A DNA stretch of 64,000 bases from Streptomyces sp. CB02261 (GCF_001905665.1 NZ_LIVX01000010.1:217953-281952), one strand, 5' to 3'; counted from the first letter of the stretch, positions 52,445-62,624 are shown. The notes: generated from the letters alone by a model not told the origin. Translations and numbers: made by a program.

Positions 52445-54928
52445 TCACACCCCCCGCACCCGCACCGGCAGTCCCGGCGCCTCCACCCCGTCGTCCGTCA
52501 CCCGCTCCACCACCACCCGGCCGTCCACGAGCCGCGACTGGTACCGCTCGATCTCGGCCGGCTCCCAGCCGTCCCCCGTGTCCCGCACGACGAGCCCGCC
52601 GCCCGTGCGCCCCGCGGCGGGCGCCCACACCTCCAGGGCCAGACCGCCCCCCTCCCCCCGCACCGGGAGCACCGCCCCCGCCCGCGCCAGGACCGGGATA
52701 CGCGAGAGCGGCGCGTCGAGCAGCACCTGCCCGGGCCCCTCGTACGCCCGCCCCGTCGCCGTGTCGTACCAGCGTCCGCGCGGCAGCCGCACCGCCCGCC
52801 GGTCGGCGCCACGGGTCAGGACGGGAGCCACGAGGAGCGCGTCGCCGAGCAGGAACGCGTCCTCGCAGTCGCGCAGCACCCGGTCCTCGGGCGTCCCCCA
52901 CCACAGCGGCCGTACGTACGGGGCGCCCGTCATACGGGCCAGCCGGGCCAGCGTGGTGAAGTACGGCCGCAGGCGCTCCCGCTCGACCAGCGCCTCGCGC
53001 GCGTGCTCCAGGACCTCGGGACCGAACTCCCACGGTTCGCGCCGCCCGGCGCCGATCGCCGCGTGGGTACGGAACAGCGGCAGCCACGCCCCCAGCTGGT
53101 ACCAGCGCAGGAACAGCTCCGGTGACGGGCTGCCGTCGAATCCACCCACGTCGGGACCCGAGTACGGCACCCCGCACAGCCCGAGCCCCAGCACCAGGGC
53201 GAGCGAGGCCCGCAGCCCCGGCCACCCCGTCGACACGTCGCCCGACCAGGTGCCCCCGTACCGCTGCATGCCCGCCCAGCCCGACCGCGAGAAGAGGAAC
53301 GGCCGCTCGTCGGGCCGCAGCCGGCGCAGCCCCTCGTACCCGGCCCGCGCCATCGTGAGGCCGTACACGTTGTGCGCCTCGCGGTGGTCGCCGCCCCGGC
53401 CGTCGAGGGCGTGCCGCGCGGAACGCGGCAGCGTCATGTCACCGAAGGGGGCGAAGGACACCGGCTCGTTCATGTCGTGCCAGATTCCGGCGAAGCCCTG
53501 TCGGAGCCGCTCCTCGTAGAGGCCGCCCCACCACTCCCGTACCGCGGGATCGGTGAAGTCCGGGTAGACGCACTCGCCCGGCCACACCACCCCGCGGACC
53601 TCCTCGCCCCGCGGGTCCCGGACGAAGGCCCCCGCGGCCCGCCCGCTGTCGTAGACCTCGTTCCCCGGCTCTGCCTTCACCGCGGGGTCGACGATCGACA
53701 CGAGCCGCACGCCCTGCTCCCGCAGCTCCGCCGCGAGCCCCGGCAGATCGGGGAAACGCTCCCGGTCGACCGTGAACACCCGGTGCCCGTCGTAGTGGTC
53801 GATGTCCAGGTGTACGGCGGACAGCGGCAGCCCGTGCTCCCGGTACCCGGCCACGACCCGGCGCACCTCCCGCGCGCTGCCGAACCCCCAGCGCGCGTGC
53901 TGCGGCCCGAGCGCCCAGTCCGGCGGCAGCGCCGGCGCGCCGGTCAGCGCGGACCAGCCGTGGAGCACGCGCGCGGGGGTGCCGACCACCACCCAGCAGC
54001 GCAGCGGCCCGCCGTCCATCCGGACCTCGCTGGTCCCCGGCCGGTCGTGCCCCGACCCCGCCCCCTCCTCGCCCTCGGCGAGGGTGACCCGTCCGTCCCA
54101 GGAGTTGTCGTGGAACGCGAGATGGGTCCCGGCGTCCGAGACGACGAACTGCACGGGCATGGTGAGGTAGAGCGGGTCGTCGCCGGGCCCGAAGCTCCCC
54201 TTGGGGTCGGTGTTCCACAGCCGGTACGAGCCGTCCCGCAGGCGCGGCCCCGCCGACCGCCCCCCGAGCCCGAAGAACCGCGCGTCCGCCGGCACCTCGC
54301 TCCGCTGCACCCAGCGCGCCGGCCCGGCCTCGACCGTCCCGCCGGGCGCGCCCGCCACCACCGCCCCGGCAGGAGCGCCCGCCGCCGGCACCCTTCCGTC
54401 CCGCTCGCCCTCGACCGCCTCGGTGACGGCCATGGCCCCCGGGCCCTCGCCCGGCGCGCCGGCCGCCACCGGCTCCCACCAGCGGGGCGGCAGATCCCGC
54501 CGCAGCATCACCCCGCCGGGCGTCCGGATCTCCACCGCCCCGTGCCGGGAGACCGCCACCGTCACCCGCTCCGACACGATCCGCCAGCCGCCGTCGGTGT
54601 CCGGCTCCAGGGAGGCCCGCGGGTCCGGTTCCGGCGCCTCCCCGGCCAGGGCGTACGAGGGAAGCGGCCCGGCCCCGTCCCACCCCCAGAACACGGTGCC
54701 GCCCGCCGACACACAGATCCGCAACGAGGACCGTGCGAAACGGATCGTCCCCCCGCCCGGAGCGGCCTCCGCGCCCGTCGCGAGCCCCGGCACCCTGGCC
54801 CGCTCCGGCCCCCTGGGCGGCAGCCCCCAGGCATCCGTACGGCGCTGCCGCCACGCCGCCCGCACCGTCCGCCACCCCTGCACCGAACCGAACACCTTGA
54901 TCGAACGCACCAGTTCCCGACCGTCCAT
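52445..54928 (-). CDS. GH31 alpha-glucosidase/alpha-xylosidase-like enzyme
   Basis: An 827-aa glycoside hydrolase family 31 enzyme. Beta-sandwich N-terminal domain with FFGLGGRSAGPRLRDGSYRLWNTDPKGSFGPGDDPLYLTMP; catalytic barrel with the nucleophile Asp485 in GIWHDMNEP and acid/base Asp564 in GTWSGDVSTGW. No signal peptide, so intracellular. Family activities include alpha-glucosidase, alpha-xylosidase and related; specificity is open. An in-frame GTG three codons upstream is an alternative start. Divergent from acetoacetyl-CoA synthetase. Confidence 0.9.
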   Translation of the reverse strand: MDGRELVRSIKVFGSVQGWRTVRAAWRQRRTDAWGLPPRGPERARVPGLATGAEAAPGGGTIRFARSSLRICVSAGGTVFWGWDGAGPLPSYALAGEAPEPDPRASLEPDTDGGWRIVSERVTVAVSRHGAVEIRTPGGVMLRRDLPPRWWEPVAAGAPGEGPGAMAVTEAVEGERDGRVPAAGAPAGAVVAGAPGGTVEAGPARWVQRSEVPADARFFGLGGRSAGPRLRDGSYRLWNTDPKGSFGPGDDPLYLTMPVQFVVSDAGTHLAFHDNSWDGRVTLAEGEEGAGSGHDRPGTSEVRMDGGPLRCWVVVGTPARVLHGWSALTGAPALPPDWALGPQHARWGFGSAREVRRVVAGYREHGLPLSAVHLDIDHYDGHRVFTVDRERFPDLPGLAAELREQGVRLVSIVDPAVKAEPGNEVYDSGRAAGAFVRDPRGEEVRGVVWPGECVYPDFTDPAVREWWGGLYEERLRQGFAGIWHDMNEPVSFAPFGDMTLPRSARHALDGRGGDHREAHNVYGLTMARAGYEGLRRLRPDERPFLFSRSGWAGMQRYGGTWSGDVSTGWPGLRASLALVLGLGLCGVPYSGPDVGGFDGSPSPELFLRWYQLGAWLPLFRTHAAIGAGRREPWEFGPEVLEHAREALVERERLRPYFTTLARLARMTGAPYVRPLWWGTPEDRVLRDCEDAFLLGDALLVAPVLTRGADRRAVRLPRGRWYDTATGRAYEGPGQVLLDAPLSRIPVLARAGAVLPVRGEGGGLALEVWAPAAGRTGGGLVVRDTGDGWEPAEIERYQSRLVDGRVVVERVTDDGVEAPGLPVRVRGV

Positions 54929-55143
54929 GGTGATCACCCTGCCACCCACCAGGGGCGATACGAGCTTCGTTCAACTTCCGTTCACCCGTGGTGGGAGCAC
55001 ATATTCAACTGTCCGACCATGGGCGGGCAGCCCTGGTGCGAAAGACGATCACATGGCATCGTCCTGTCAGCCGCGTCGCGCGCACACCCCAGCACGTGCG
55101 CGGGACACACGCCGACCCCGCGTACAGCCAGGGAGCCGCCCCA

Positions 55144-57114
55144 ATGACATCAGCGCAGACCGAGCCGCTCTGGCAGCCGGACGAGGAACGCATCGCCACG
55201 GCCGCCGTCACCCGCTTCCAGACCTGGGCGGCCGAACACCACGGCGCCCCGGCCGAAGGCGGGTACCCGGCACTCCACCGCTGGTCGGTCGACGAGCTCG
55301 AAGCCTTCTGGAAGGCGGTCGTCGAGTGGTTCGACATCCGCTTCTCCACGCCGTACGAGCGGATCCTCGGCGACCGGTCGATGCCCGGCGCCGACTGGTT
55401 CCCCGGCGCCACCCTCAACTACGCCGAGCACGCCCTGCGCGCCGCCGACGAGCGCCCCCACGACACGGCGCTGCTCCATGTGGACGAGACACATGACCCC
55501 GTGCCGACGACCTGGGCCGAACTCCGCCGCCAGGTCGGGTCCCTCGCCGCGGAACTCCGCGCCCTCGGCGTACGGCCCGGCGACCGGGTCAGCGGCTACC
55601 TGCCCAACGTCCCGCAGTCCGTCGTCGCCCTCCTCGCCACCGCCGCCGTCGGCGGCGTGTGGACCTCCTGCGCCCCCGACTTCGGCGCCCGCAGCGTCCT
55701 CGACCGCTTCCAGCAGGTCGAGCCTGTCGTGCTCTTCACCGTCGACGGCTACCGCTACGGCGGCAAGGAGCACGACCGCCGCGACACCGTCGCCGAGCTC
55801 CGCGCCGAGCTGCCCACCCTCCGCGCGGTCGTCCACATCCCGCTCCTGGGCACCCCGGCCCCCGAGGGCACGCTCTCCTGGGCCGACCTCGTCGCCGCCG
55901 ACGTCGAGCCGGTCTACGAACAGGTCCCGTTCTCGCACCCGCTGTGGGTCCTGTACTCCTCCGGCACCACGGGCCTGCCGAAGGCGATCGTCCAGTCCCA
56001 GGGCGGCATCCTCGTCGAGCACGTCAAGCAGCTGGGCCTGCACTGCGACCTCGGACCCGAGGACGTGTTCTTCTGGTACACGTCCACCGGCTGGATGATG
56101 TGGAACTTCCTGGTCTCCGGCCTGCTCACCGGCACCACCGTCGTCCTGTACGACGGCAGTCCCGGCTACCCGGACACCGCCGCCCAGTGGCGCGTCGCCG
56201 AACGGACCCGCGCCACCCTGTACGGCACCTCCGCCGCGTACGTCATGGCCTGCGCCAAGGCGGACGTCCACCCCGGCCGCGACTTCGACCTCTCGGCGGT
56301 GCAGTGCGTCGCCACGACCGGCTCCCCGCTGCCGCCCGACGGCTTCCGCTGGCTCCACGACGAGGTCCGCGAGAACCTCTGGATCGCCTCCGTCAGCGGC
56401 GGCACCGACGTGTGCTCGTGCTTCGCGGGGGCCGTCCCCACCCTCCCCGTCCACGTCGGCGAGCTCCAGGCGGCGGGTCTCGGCACCGACCTCCAGGCCT
56501 GGGACCCGTCCGGCAAGCCCGTCATCGGCGAGGTCGGCGAGCTCGTCGTCACCAACCCCATGCCGTCCATGCCGATCCACTTCTGGAACGACCCCGACGG
56601 CAGCCGCTACCGCGACAGCTACTTCGAGATGTTCCCGGGCGCCTGGCGCCACGGCGACTGGATCACGATCACCGACCACGGCTCGGTCGTCATCCACGGA
56701 CGCTCCGACTCCACCCTGAACCGCCAGGGCGTGCGCATGGGGAGCGCCGACATCTACGAGGCCGTGGAGCGTCTCCCGGAGATCCGCGAGTCCCTCGTGA
56801 TCGGCCTGGAGGAGCCGGACGGCGGCTACTGGATGCCGCTCTTCGTCCACCTCGTGGAGGGCGCCACCCTCGACGACGAGCTGATCGCCCGCATCAAGCG
56901 GACGATCCGCAGCGAGCTCTCCCCGCGCCACGTCCCCGACGAGATCATCGAGGTCCCCGGCGTCCCGCACACGCTGACCGGCAAGCGCATCGAGGTCCCG
57001 GTCAAGCGCCTCCTCCAGGGCACCCCCCTGGCGAAGGCCGTCAACGCCGGCTCGGTCGACGACCTCACCCTCCTCCACTTCTACGAGACGCTGGCGGCCT
57101 CCCGCCGCGGCTGA
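55144..57114 (+). CDS. Acetoacetyl-CoA synthetase
   Basis: A 656-aa ANL-superfamily ligase that activates acetoacetate with ATP and CoA. The acetyl-CoA-synthetase-like N-terminus (WFPGATLNYAEHAL), AMP-binding motif VLYSSGTTGLPKAIVQ, YTSTGWMMWNFLVSGLLTG and the C-terminal lysine motif PHTLTGKRIEVPVKRLLQG are intact. The long form with these motifs separates it from acetyl-CoA synthetase. AGGGAG lies 10 nt before the ATG. Confidence 0.92.
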   Translation: MTSAQTEPLWQPDEERIATAAVTRFQTWAAEHHGAPAEGGYPALHRWSVDELEAFWKAVVEWFDIRFSTPYERILGDRSMPGADWFPGATLNYAEHALRAADERPHDTALLHVDETHDPVPTTWAELRRQVGSLAAELRALGVRPGDRVSGYLPNVPQSVVALLATAAVGGVWTSCAPDFGARSVLDRFQQVEPVVLFTVDGYRYGGKEHDRRDTVAELRAELPTLRAVVHIPLLGTPAPEGTLSWADLVAADVEPVYEQVPFSHPLWVLYSSGTTGLPKAIVQSQGGILVEHVKQLGLHCDLGPEDVFFWYTSTGWMMWNFLVSGLLTGTTVVLYDGSPGYPDTAAQWRVAERTRATLYGTSAAYVMACAKADVHPGRDFDLSAVQCVATTGSPLPPDGFRWLHDEVRENLWIASVSGGTDVCSCFAGAVPTLPVHVGELQAAGLGTDLQAWDPSGKPVIGEVGELVVTNPMPSMPIHFWNDPDGSRYRDSYFEMFPGAWRHGDWITITDHGSVVIHGRSDSTLNRQGVRMGSADIYEAVERLPEIRESLVIGLEEPDGGYWMPLFVHLVEGATLDDELIARIKRTIRSELSPRHVPDEIIEVPGVPHTLTGKRIEVPVKRLLQGTPLAKAVNAGSVDDLTLLHFYETLAASRRG

Positions 57115-57125
57115 CCGCGCTCGAC

Positions 57126-57162
57126 GCCCTCGGTGCCCGGCAGCACGCCGGGCCCCGAGGGC
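57126..57162 (+). terminator. Terminator after acetoacetyl-CoA synthetase
   Basis: A 16-nt stem with one mismatch (57126-57141 with 57147-57162) and a 5-nt loop, 11 nt after the stop codon. Confidence 0.65.
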
Positions 57163-57301
57163 CCACCAGCGAGCCTCGGAGCCCTCCAGCCCCGGAGCGC
57201 CCAGGCGTTCCGCCGGAGGTGACCCGGCCGAAGTCACCCCCGCCGGAGGCGACCTCGGCGGTGGTCTCGGAGCGCCCCGGGTACGCCGGAGGGCTCCCGC
57301 C

Positions 57302-58621
57302 TCACCCCCCGTACGTCGCCTGCCCGTCGCCGAGCGCCTCGGCGAAGTCCGCCGCGAGGCGGGTCGCGTCGCCGGGCGCGAGCGTCGCCGTCGTGATCCG
57401 TACCGCGGGCGGGGCCCCGATCCGGAACCGCGCCCCCGCGGCGACCCACCATCCCCGCGTCCGCAGCCCGTTCACGACCGCCGACTCGTCCCGTACGGGC
57501 ACCCACACGTTCAGCCCGCTCGCCCCGACCGCCCGGATCCCGTACGTCCCGAGCGCACCGATCAGGGCGGCGCGCCGCTCCCCGTACGCCTCCTCGCCCG
57601 TCGCCACGAGCGCGCGTACCGCCTCGTCGCCCAGGAGGCCGGCCACCGTGCCCTGGAGCACGTGACTGACCCAGCCCGAGGTCATCAGCATCCGCCCGTC
57701 GTGCCGCGCCAGCGTCACCGCGTCGCACGCGACCCCGGCCCAGCGCAGATCGATCCCGAGGTGCTTCGACACCGTCCGCACCTGCGCCCAGCGGTCGAGC
57801 CCCGCCGCCGCGAGCGTGTACGCCGCGGCCCCGCCGACCTCCGCGTTGTGGTCGTCCTCGACGACGAGCACCTCGGGGAACTCCCTCAGCACCGACACCA
57901 GATCGTCCCGCCGCGATCGGGTGAAGAACGCTCCGGTCGGACACTGCCCCCGAGGGCTGCAGACGACCGCGCGGACCCCGCCCCGAAGCGCCGTCCGCAA
58001 GGACTCCGGTTCGAGCCCCTCACCGTCCACGGTCACCGGGACCACCCGCAGCCCCAGCGCCGGCACCAGGTCCAGGAGGTGGTGGAAACCGGGGTCCTCC
58101 ACGGCCACCGCGTCACCGGGGCGCAGCTCCGTCGAGAGGAGCCGCGCGATGCAGTCGAGCGCCCCGTGCGCGAACGTCACGTGCCGCGCCGGCACCCCGT
58201 CCCGCTCGAACCACCTCCGGGTCAGCTCCTCGAGCGCAGCGAGCCGGGGCGCGGCGCGATGGGACCCGTACACGGGGGCGACCGCCGACGGCGGACGCAG
58301 GACGGGGAGGAAGGCCGGGTCCGGATGGCCGCCGGCCAGGTCCACCAGACCGTCCGGCACGCGCGGCGGCCGCCGGGACGCCACCGAGGGAACCTCCGCC
58401 ACCACGGTCCCGCCCCGGCCGCGCGTGACGATGAGCCCCCGCTGCCGCAGCTCCTTGTAGGCCGTAGCGACGGTCCCCGGGCTGACCCCCAGCGCGTCCG
58501 CGAGCCTCCGTACGGGCGGCAGGGCGTCCCCGGGGGCGAGCCCGCCCTCGGACACGCCTCGTTCGACGGACGCGGCAATCCCCTTGGCCGTCGTCCCAGC
58601 GATCGCATATTGTGCTGTCAC
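57302..58621 (-). CDS. MocR-family (GntR-aminotransferase) regulator
   Basis: A 439-aa regulator. The N-terminal winged helix is GGLAPGDALPPVRRLADALGVSPGTVATAYKELRQRGLI; an aminotransferase-like domain follows, with EDPGFHHLLDLVPAL and the PLP-lysine region VRTVSKHLGIDLRWAGV. It is shorter than the MocR at 18916. It is divergent from an MFS exporter, with 45 nt between the starts, so it probably controls that gene in response to an amine or PLP-linked ligand. GTG start. Confidence 0.88.
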   Translation of the reverse strand: MTAQYAIAGTTAKGIAASVERGVSEGGLAPGDALPPVRRLADALGVSPGTVATAYKELRQRGLIVTRGRGGTVVAEVPSVASRRPPRVPDGLVDLAGGHPDPAFLPVLRPPSAVAPVYGSHRAAPRLAALEELTRRWFERDGVPARHVTFAHGALDCIARLLSTELRPGDAVAVEDPGFHHLLDLVPALGLRVVPVTVDGEGLEPESLRTALRGGVRAVVCSPRGQCPTGAFFTRSRRDDLVSVLREFPEVLVVEDDHNAEVGGAAAYTLAAAGLDRWAQVRTVSKHLGIDLRWAGVACDAVTLARHDGRMLMTSGWVSHVLQGTVAGLLGDEAVRALVATGEEAYGERRAALIGALGTYGIRAVGASGLNVWVPVRDESAVVNGLRTRGWWVAAGARFRIGAPPAVRITTATLAPGDATRLAADFAEALGDGQATYGG

Positions 58622-58632
58622 GTAATCAACTA

Positions 58633-58644
58633 TGTATCAATACA
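58633..58644. promoter_or_regulatory. Palindromic operator between MocR and MFS genes
   Basis: TGTATCAATACA is a perfect 12-bp inverted repeat in the only AT-rich stretch between the two divergent starts. One side overlaps -10-like elements for the MocR gene. Confidence 0.45.
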
Positions 58645-58666
58645 AAGCAGTTGGCAAGGGGGACTC

Positions 58667-59959
58667 ATGAGCCGCTCGACCCGCTCCATCCGACCAGCCC
58701 TCAAGGACCGCATCCCCGGAGGCCCCGACGGCCGCCGCATGCTCGTCATCGGCTTCATCGACAAGTGCGGCACCGGACTCTGGTCCACGGCCATGGCCCT
58801 CTACTTCACCTACGTCACCGGCCTCGGGCTCGGACAGGTCGGCCTCCTCATCGCCGTCTCCGGCGCGGTCGGCATCGCGGGCGCCCCCCTCGGCGGCGTC
58901 CTCGCCGACCGCTTCCCCCTCGTCCGCGTCATCATCTGCACCCAACTCCTGCGCGCCACCGCCCTCCTCGCGCTCCTGACCACCGACGACTACCTGTTGC
59001 TCGTCCTCTTCTCGGCAGCGGGCGCGCTGCCCGACCGCGCCACCAACGTCCTCACCAAGCTCTACGCCGCCCGGATCGCGGGACCCGACCGCGTCCGCTA
59101 CCAGGCGATCAACCGCACCACCTCCAACATCGGCTGGACCCTCGGCGGGCTCGGTGCCGCCGCCGCACTCGCCGCCGGCACCACCACCGCCTTCCACCTC
59201 CTGCTCGTCGGTGACGCCCTCTCCTACCTGGTGATGGCCGCCCTCACCCTCCGCTGCGCCGAGCCCCCGGCCCCCGCCTCCTCCCGGATCGCCGCGGCGT
59301 CCGGCGACACACGGCCGACCCCCACCACCAAGCCCGCCAACCCCTGGCGCGACCGGGGATTCCTCGCCTTCACCGCGGGAGAGTCGGTCTTCTTCCTCCA
59401 CGACTCGATCCTCCAGGTCGCCCTGCCGCTCTGGATCGTCCACGCCACCGACGCCCCCGTCGGCCTCGCCCCGCTCCTGCTGGTCGCCAACAGCGCCCTC
59501 GTCGTGATCTTCCAGGTCCCGCTCTCCCGCTTCGGCTCCTCCACCGAGGCCGCCCGCCGCCTCCTCGCCCCCCTCGCGGGCCTCTTCGCCGTCGGCACGC
59601 TCGCCCTCACCGCCTCCGCCCTCGGCGGCCGCACCCTCTCCATCGCCGCCCTCGTCGTCGCGGCCGTCGCCCTGACCTTCGCCGAGATGATCCACACCAT
59701 CGCCTCGTGGGAGATCTCGGTCGCCCTGGCGCCCGACGACGCCCAGGGCGCCTATCTCGGTGTCCACGGCCTCGCCCAGTCCACCCAGCGCTTCGTCGGC
59801 CCCCTGCTCGTGACCGGCCTGGTCGCGGCGGGCCCCCTCGGCTGGACCGCCCTCGGCGCCGGCCTCGTCGCCACCAGCGCCGCCCAGAGCCGCCTCGTCC
59901 GCCGACGCCTCCCCGAGCGGTCACTGTCAGTGGCGAAGGTTACGGTGAGTGAGCACTGA
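58667..59959 (+). CDS. MFS transporter
   Basis: A 430-aa major facilitator protein with about 12 hydrophobic segments. GGVLADRFPLVRVIICTQ between helices 2 and 3 is the MFS signature loop; the likely role is drug or metabolite export (DHA1/DHA3-like). AAGGGGGA precedes the ATG. The divergent MocR regulator suggests the export substrate is also its signal (inference). Confidence 0.9.
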   Translation: MSRSTRSIRPALKDRIPGGPDGRRMLVIGFIDKCGTGLWSTAMALYFTYVTGLGLGQVGLLIAVSGAVGIAGAPLGGVLADRFPLVRVIICTQLLRATALLALLTTDDYLLLVLFSAAGALPDRATNVLTKLYAARIAGPDRVRYQAINRTTSNIGWTLGGLGAAAALAAGTTTAFHLLLVGDALSYLVMAALTLRCAEPPAPASSRIAAASGDTRPTPTTKPANPWRDRGFLAFTAGESVFFLHDSILQVALPLWIVHATDAPVGLAPLLLVANSALVVIFQVPLSRFGSSTEAARRLLAPLAGLFAVGTLALTASALGGRTLSIAALVVAAVALTFAEMIHTIASWEISVALAPDDAQGAYLGVHGLAQSTQRFVGPLLVTGLVAAGPLGWTALGAGLVATSAAQSRLVRRRLPERSLSVAKVTVSEH

Positions 59960-59981
59960 TCGGACCGTCCCAGGGGGAGAC

Positions 59982-60881
59982 ATGACACGGACCGGAACCA
60001 CCCAGGCACACCTCCGCCGCGCCCTGCGCCGCGAAGTCCCCAGCACCGTCGGCCTCCTCGCCGACGAGCACGACTTCACGGCCATGCGCCGGTACCGGAG
60101 CTTCGTCTTCGACGACCACACCACCTACCTCCGCCAGATCGAGGCCCTCCTCAGGTCCCTCGCCACCCAGGGCGGCCACACCACCGTCACCCTCTTCGAC
60201 CCCGAGGAGTACGCGGCCTACTGCGCCGAGACCGCCATCGACCCCGACGACCCCACCAGCCGCAGCCGCTTCACCGCTCACCTCGCCGCCACCGGCGCCC
60301 AGGTCACCTACACCGGGCAACCCCTCAGCACCCTCCTGCCCGAGCTCATCGACACCGCCGTCCGCCACGCCACCTGGGAGTACGCCACGACCGTCCTCGC
60401 CACCGCGGGCGACTGCGCCACCTGCGGCGAAGACATCGGCAAGGCCGCCTTCCAGCGCGCCGCCCGACTCCTCAACCGGCTCCTCGACGCCGCGGGCCCC
60501 GGCACCCACCACCTCGTCTGCAGCGTCCCGGCGGCCGACGACCAACTCCTGGCCGTCCTCCACGCCCACGGCACCCCGCGCGCCGCCGCCGTCGACGACA
60601 CCGCGGCCGCCGAGTTCACCGCCGTCCTCGCCGCCGGCATCGCCCTCGGGGCCCCGGGCGGCCTCGTCCTGCGTACCAGCAACCCGGGCGACCGCGACCG
60701 GCTCCACGGCTGGCGCCTCAGCGGCGGCACCCTCGCACCCCTCACCGAGGCCGAGGTCTTCGCCGCCTACTGCACCGACGCCCGCACCGGAGAACCGCTC
60801 TCCCCGGAACCGGGCGTCGACCACCGAGCCGGCTTCCCCCTGCCCCCCGACCCCGACGACGACTGGACCACCCACCACTGA
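59982..60881 (+). CDS. Hypothetical protein with CxxC motif
   Basis: A 299-aa soluble protein, MTRTGTTQAHLRRALRREVPSTVGLLADEHDFTAMRRYRSFVFDDHTTYLRQIEALLRSL at its start, with GDCATCGEDIGKAAFQRAARLLNRLLDAAGPGTHHLVCSV in the middle and a Pro/Asp-rich C-terminus. AGGGGGAGA precedes the ATG. It ends in front of ptsI and begins 22 nt after the MFS gene, so it may share its transcript. I recognise no family. Confidence 0.75.
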   Translation: MTRTGTTQAHLRRALRREVPSTVGLLADEHDFTAMRRYRSFVFDDHTTYLRQIEALLRSLATQGGHTTVTLFDPEEYAAYCAETAIDPDDPTSRSRFTAHLAATGAQVTYTGQPLSTLLPELIDTAVRHATWEYATTVLATAGDCATCGEDIGKAAFQRAARLLNRLLDAAGPGTHHLVCSVPAADDQLLAVLHAHGTPRAAAVDDTAAAEFTAVLAAGIALGAPGGLVLRTSNPGDRDRLHGWRLSGGTLAPLTEAEVFAAYCTDARTGEPLSPEPGVDHRAGFPLPPDPDDDWTTHH

Positions 60882-60893
60882 CCCCACCCACGC

Positions 60894-60935
60894 CGAAGGG
60901 GCTCCCCGTCACCTCGGTGACGGAAAGCCCCTTCG
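60894..60935. terminator. Bidirectional double-stem terminator
   Basis: An outer 10-bp stem (60894-60903 with 60926-60935) encloses an inner 7-bp stem (ccgtcac/gtgacgg, 60906-60923). It serves the hypothetical gene and the convergent ptsI. Confidence 0.7.
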
Positions 60936-60953
60936 TCGAGCACACCCAGGGAA

Positions 60954-62624
60954 TCACTCCCCGGACAGCACCGCCTGAGCGGCCACACGCGCCTCGTGCG
61001 CCGTGTCCGCCGCACGCGCCGCGGCCGCGGCCCGCTCGCACTGCGCCAGCGTGTACTTGGCCAGCGTCGCCCGCACATACGGGATCGACGCCGCGCCCAT
61101 GGACAGGGAGGTGACCCCCAGACCCGTCAGCACACAGGCGAGCAGCGGGTCCGAAGCGGCCTCACCACAGACACCACAGCTCTTCCCCTCGGCCTTGGCC
61201 GCCTCGGCGGACAGCGCCACCAGGTCGAGCAGCGCCGGCTGCCACGGGTCCTGGAGCCGCGACACCGCACCGACCTGACGGTCGGCCGCGAAGGTGTACT
61301 GCGCCAGGTCGTTGGTGCCGAGCGACAGGAACTCGACCTCCTGGAGGATCGAGCGCGCCCGCAGCGCGGCCGACGGAATCTCGACCATCGCACCGAACTT
61401 CGCCCGCAGCCCCGCCTCACGGCACGCGTCGGCGAACGCCTTCGCGTCCGTACGGTCGGCCACCATCGGAGCCATGACCTCGAGGTACACCGGCAGCCCC
61501 TCGGCCGCCTTCGCCAGCGCGGTCAGCTGCGTCCGCAGCACCTCCGGGTGGTCCAGCAGCGACCGCAGACCCCGCACACCGAGCGCCGGGTTCGGCTCGT
61601 CCGCCGGCGTCAGGAAGTCCAGCGGCTTGTCGGCGCCGGCGTCCAGCACCCGCACGACCACACGCCCCTCGGGGAAGGCCTCGAGCACCTTGCGGTAGGC
61701 CTCGACCTGCTTCTCCTCGGACGGAGCCTTCTCGCTGTCGTCGAGGAAGAGGAACTCCGTACGGAACAGGCCGACGCCCTCCGCCCCGGCCTCCACCGCG
61801 GCCGGCACGTCCGCCGGACCGCCGACATTGGCCAGCAGCGGCACCTTGTGCCCGTCGGACGTCGCACCCGGCCCGCTGGACGTGGCCAGCGCGGCCTTCC
61901 GCTCGGCGGCGGCCTTCGTCAGCGCCGCCTTCTTCTCCTCGCTCGGATCCACGAAGAGCTCACCGGTCGAACCGTCGACCGCGATGAGCGTGCCCTCGGC
62001 CAGCTCACCCGCGCCCGGCAGCGCCACGATGGCCGGCACACCCAGCGCCCGCGCCAGAATCGCGCTGTGACTGGTGGGCCCGCCCTCCTCGGTCACGAAC
62101 CCGAGCACCAGCGTCGGGTCGAGCAGCGCCGTGTCGGCGGGCGCCAGGTCCCGTGCGATCAGCACGTACGGCTCGTCGCTGTCCGGCACGCCGGGCATCG
62201 GCACACCGAGCAGCCGCGCGACGATCCGGTTCCGCACGTCGTCGAGGTCGGCCACCCGCCCGGCCATGTACTCACCGGCACCGGCGAGCAGCTCGCGATA
62301 GTGCGAGAAGGCGTCGTAGATACCGCGCTCGGCCGTGCTGCCCACGGCGATCCGGCGGTCGACATCGGCGATGAGCTCGGGGTCCTGGGCGATCATCGCC
62401 TGGGCCTCCAGCACGTGCTGCGCCTCCCCACCGGCCAGATTGCCGCGCGCGATGAGGTCCGCGGCGACAGCCTCGACGGCCTGACGGGCGCGCCCCTGTT
62501 CGCGCTCCGCCTCGTCCGCCGGAATCTGCTTGGCCGGCGGCTCGAGAACCGCCGTACCCATGTGCCGGACCTCGCCGATCGCCACACCGTGGCTGACGCC
62601 GACGCCTCGCAGCGTTGTCTCCAT
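60954..62624 (-). CDS. ptsI: PTS enzyme I
   Basis: A 556-aa phosphoenolpyruvate-protein phosphotransferase, the first enzyme of the sugar phosphotransferase system. The phosphorylated His186 lies in GGPTSHSAILARALGVP. PEP-binding motifs GLFRTEFLFLDDSEKAP, MVEIPSAALRA, EFLSLGTNDLAQYTFAADR and the Cys in SCGVCGEAASDP are intact. It follows crr by 80 nt on the same strand, forming the crr-ptsI operon under the DasR-type operator. GGAG lies upstream of the ATG; the longer in-frame start lacks support. Confidence 0.96.
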   Translation of the reverse strand: METTLRGVGVSHGVAIGEVRHMGTAVLEPPAKQIPADEAEREQGRARQAVEAVAADLIARGNLAGGEAQHVLEAQAMIAQDPELIADVDRRIAVGSTAERGIYDAFSHYRELLAGAGEYMAGRVADLDDVRNRIVARLLGVPMPGVPDSDEPYVLIARDLAPADTALLDPTLVLGFVTEEGGPTSHSAILARALGVPAIVALPGAGELAEGTLIAVDGSTGELFVDPSEEKKAALTKAAAERKAALATSSGPGATSDGHKVPLLANVGGPADVPAAVEAGAEGVGLFRTEFLFLDDSEKAPSEEKQVEAYRKVLEAFPEGRVVVRVLDAGADKPLDFLTPADEPNPALGVRGLRSLLDHPEVLRTQLTALAKAAEGLPVYLEVMAPMVADRTDAKAFADACREAGLRAKFGAMVEIPSAALRARSILQEVEFLSLGTNDLAQYTFAADRQVGAVSRLQDPWQPALLDLVALSAEAAKAEGKSCGVCGEAASDPLLACVLTGLGVTSLSMGAASIPYVRATLAKYTLAQCERAAAAARAADTAHEARVAAQAVLSGE

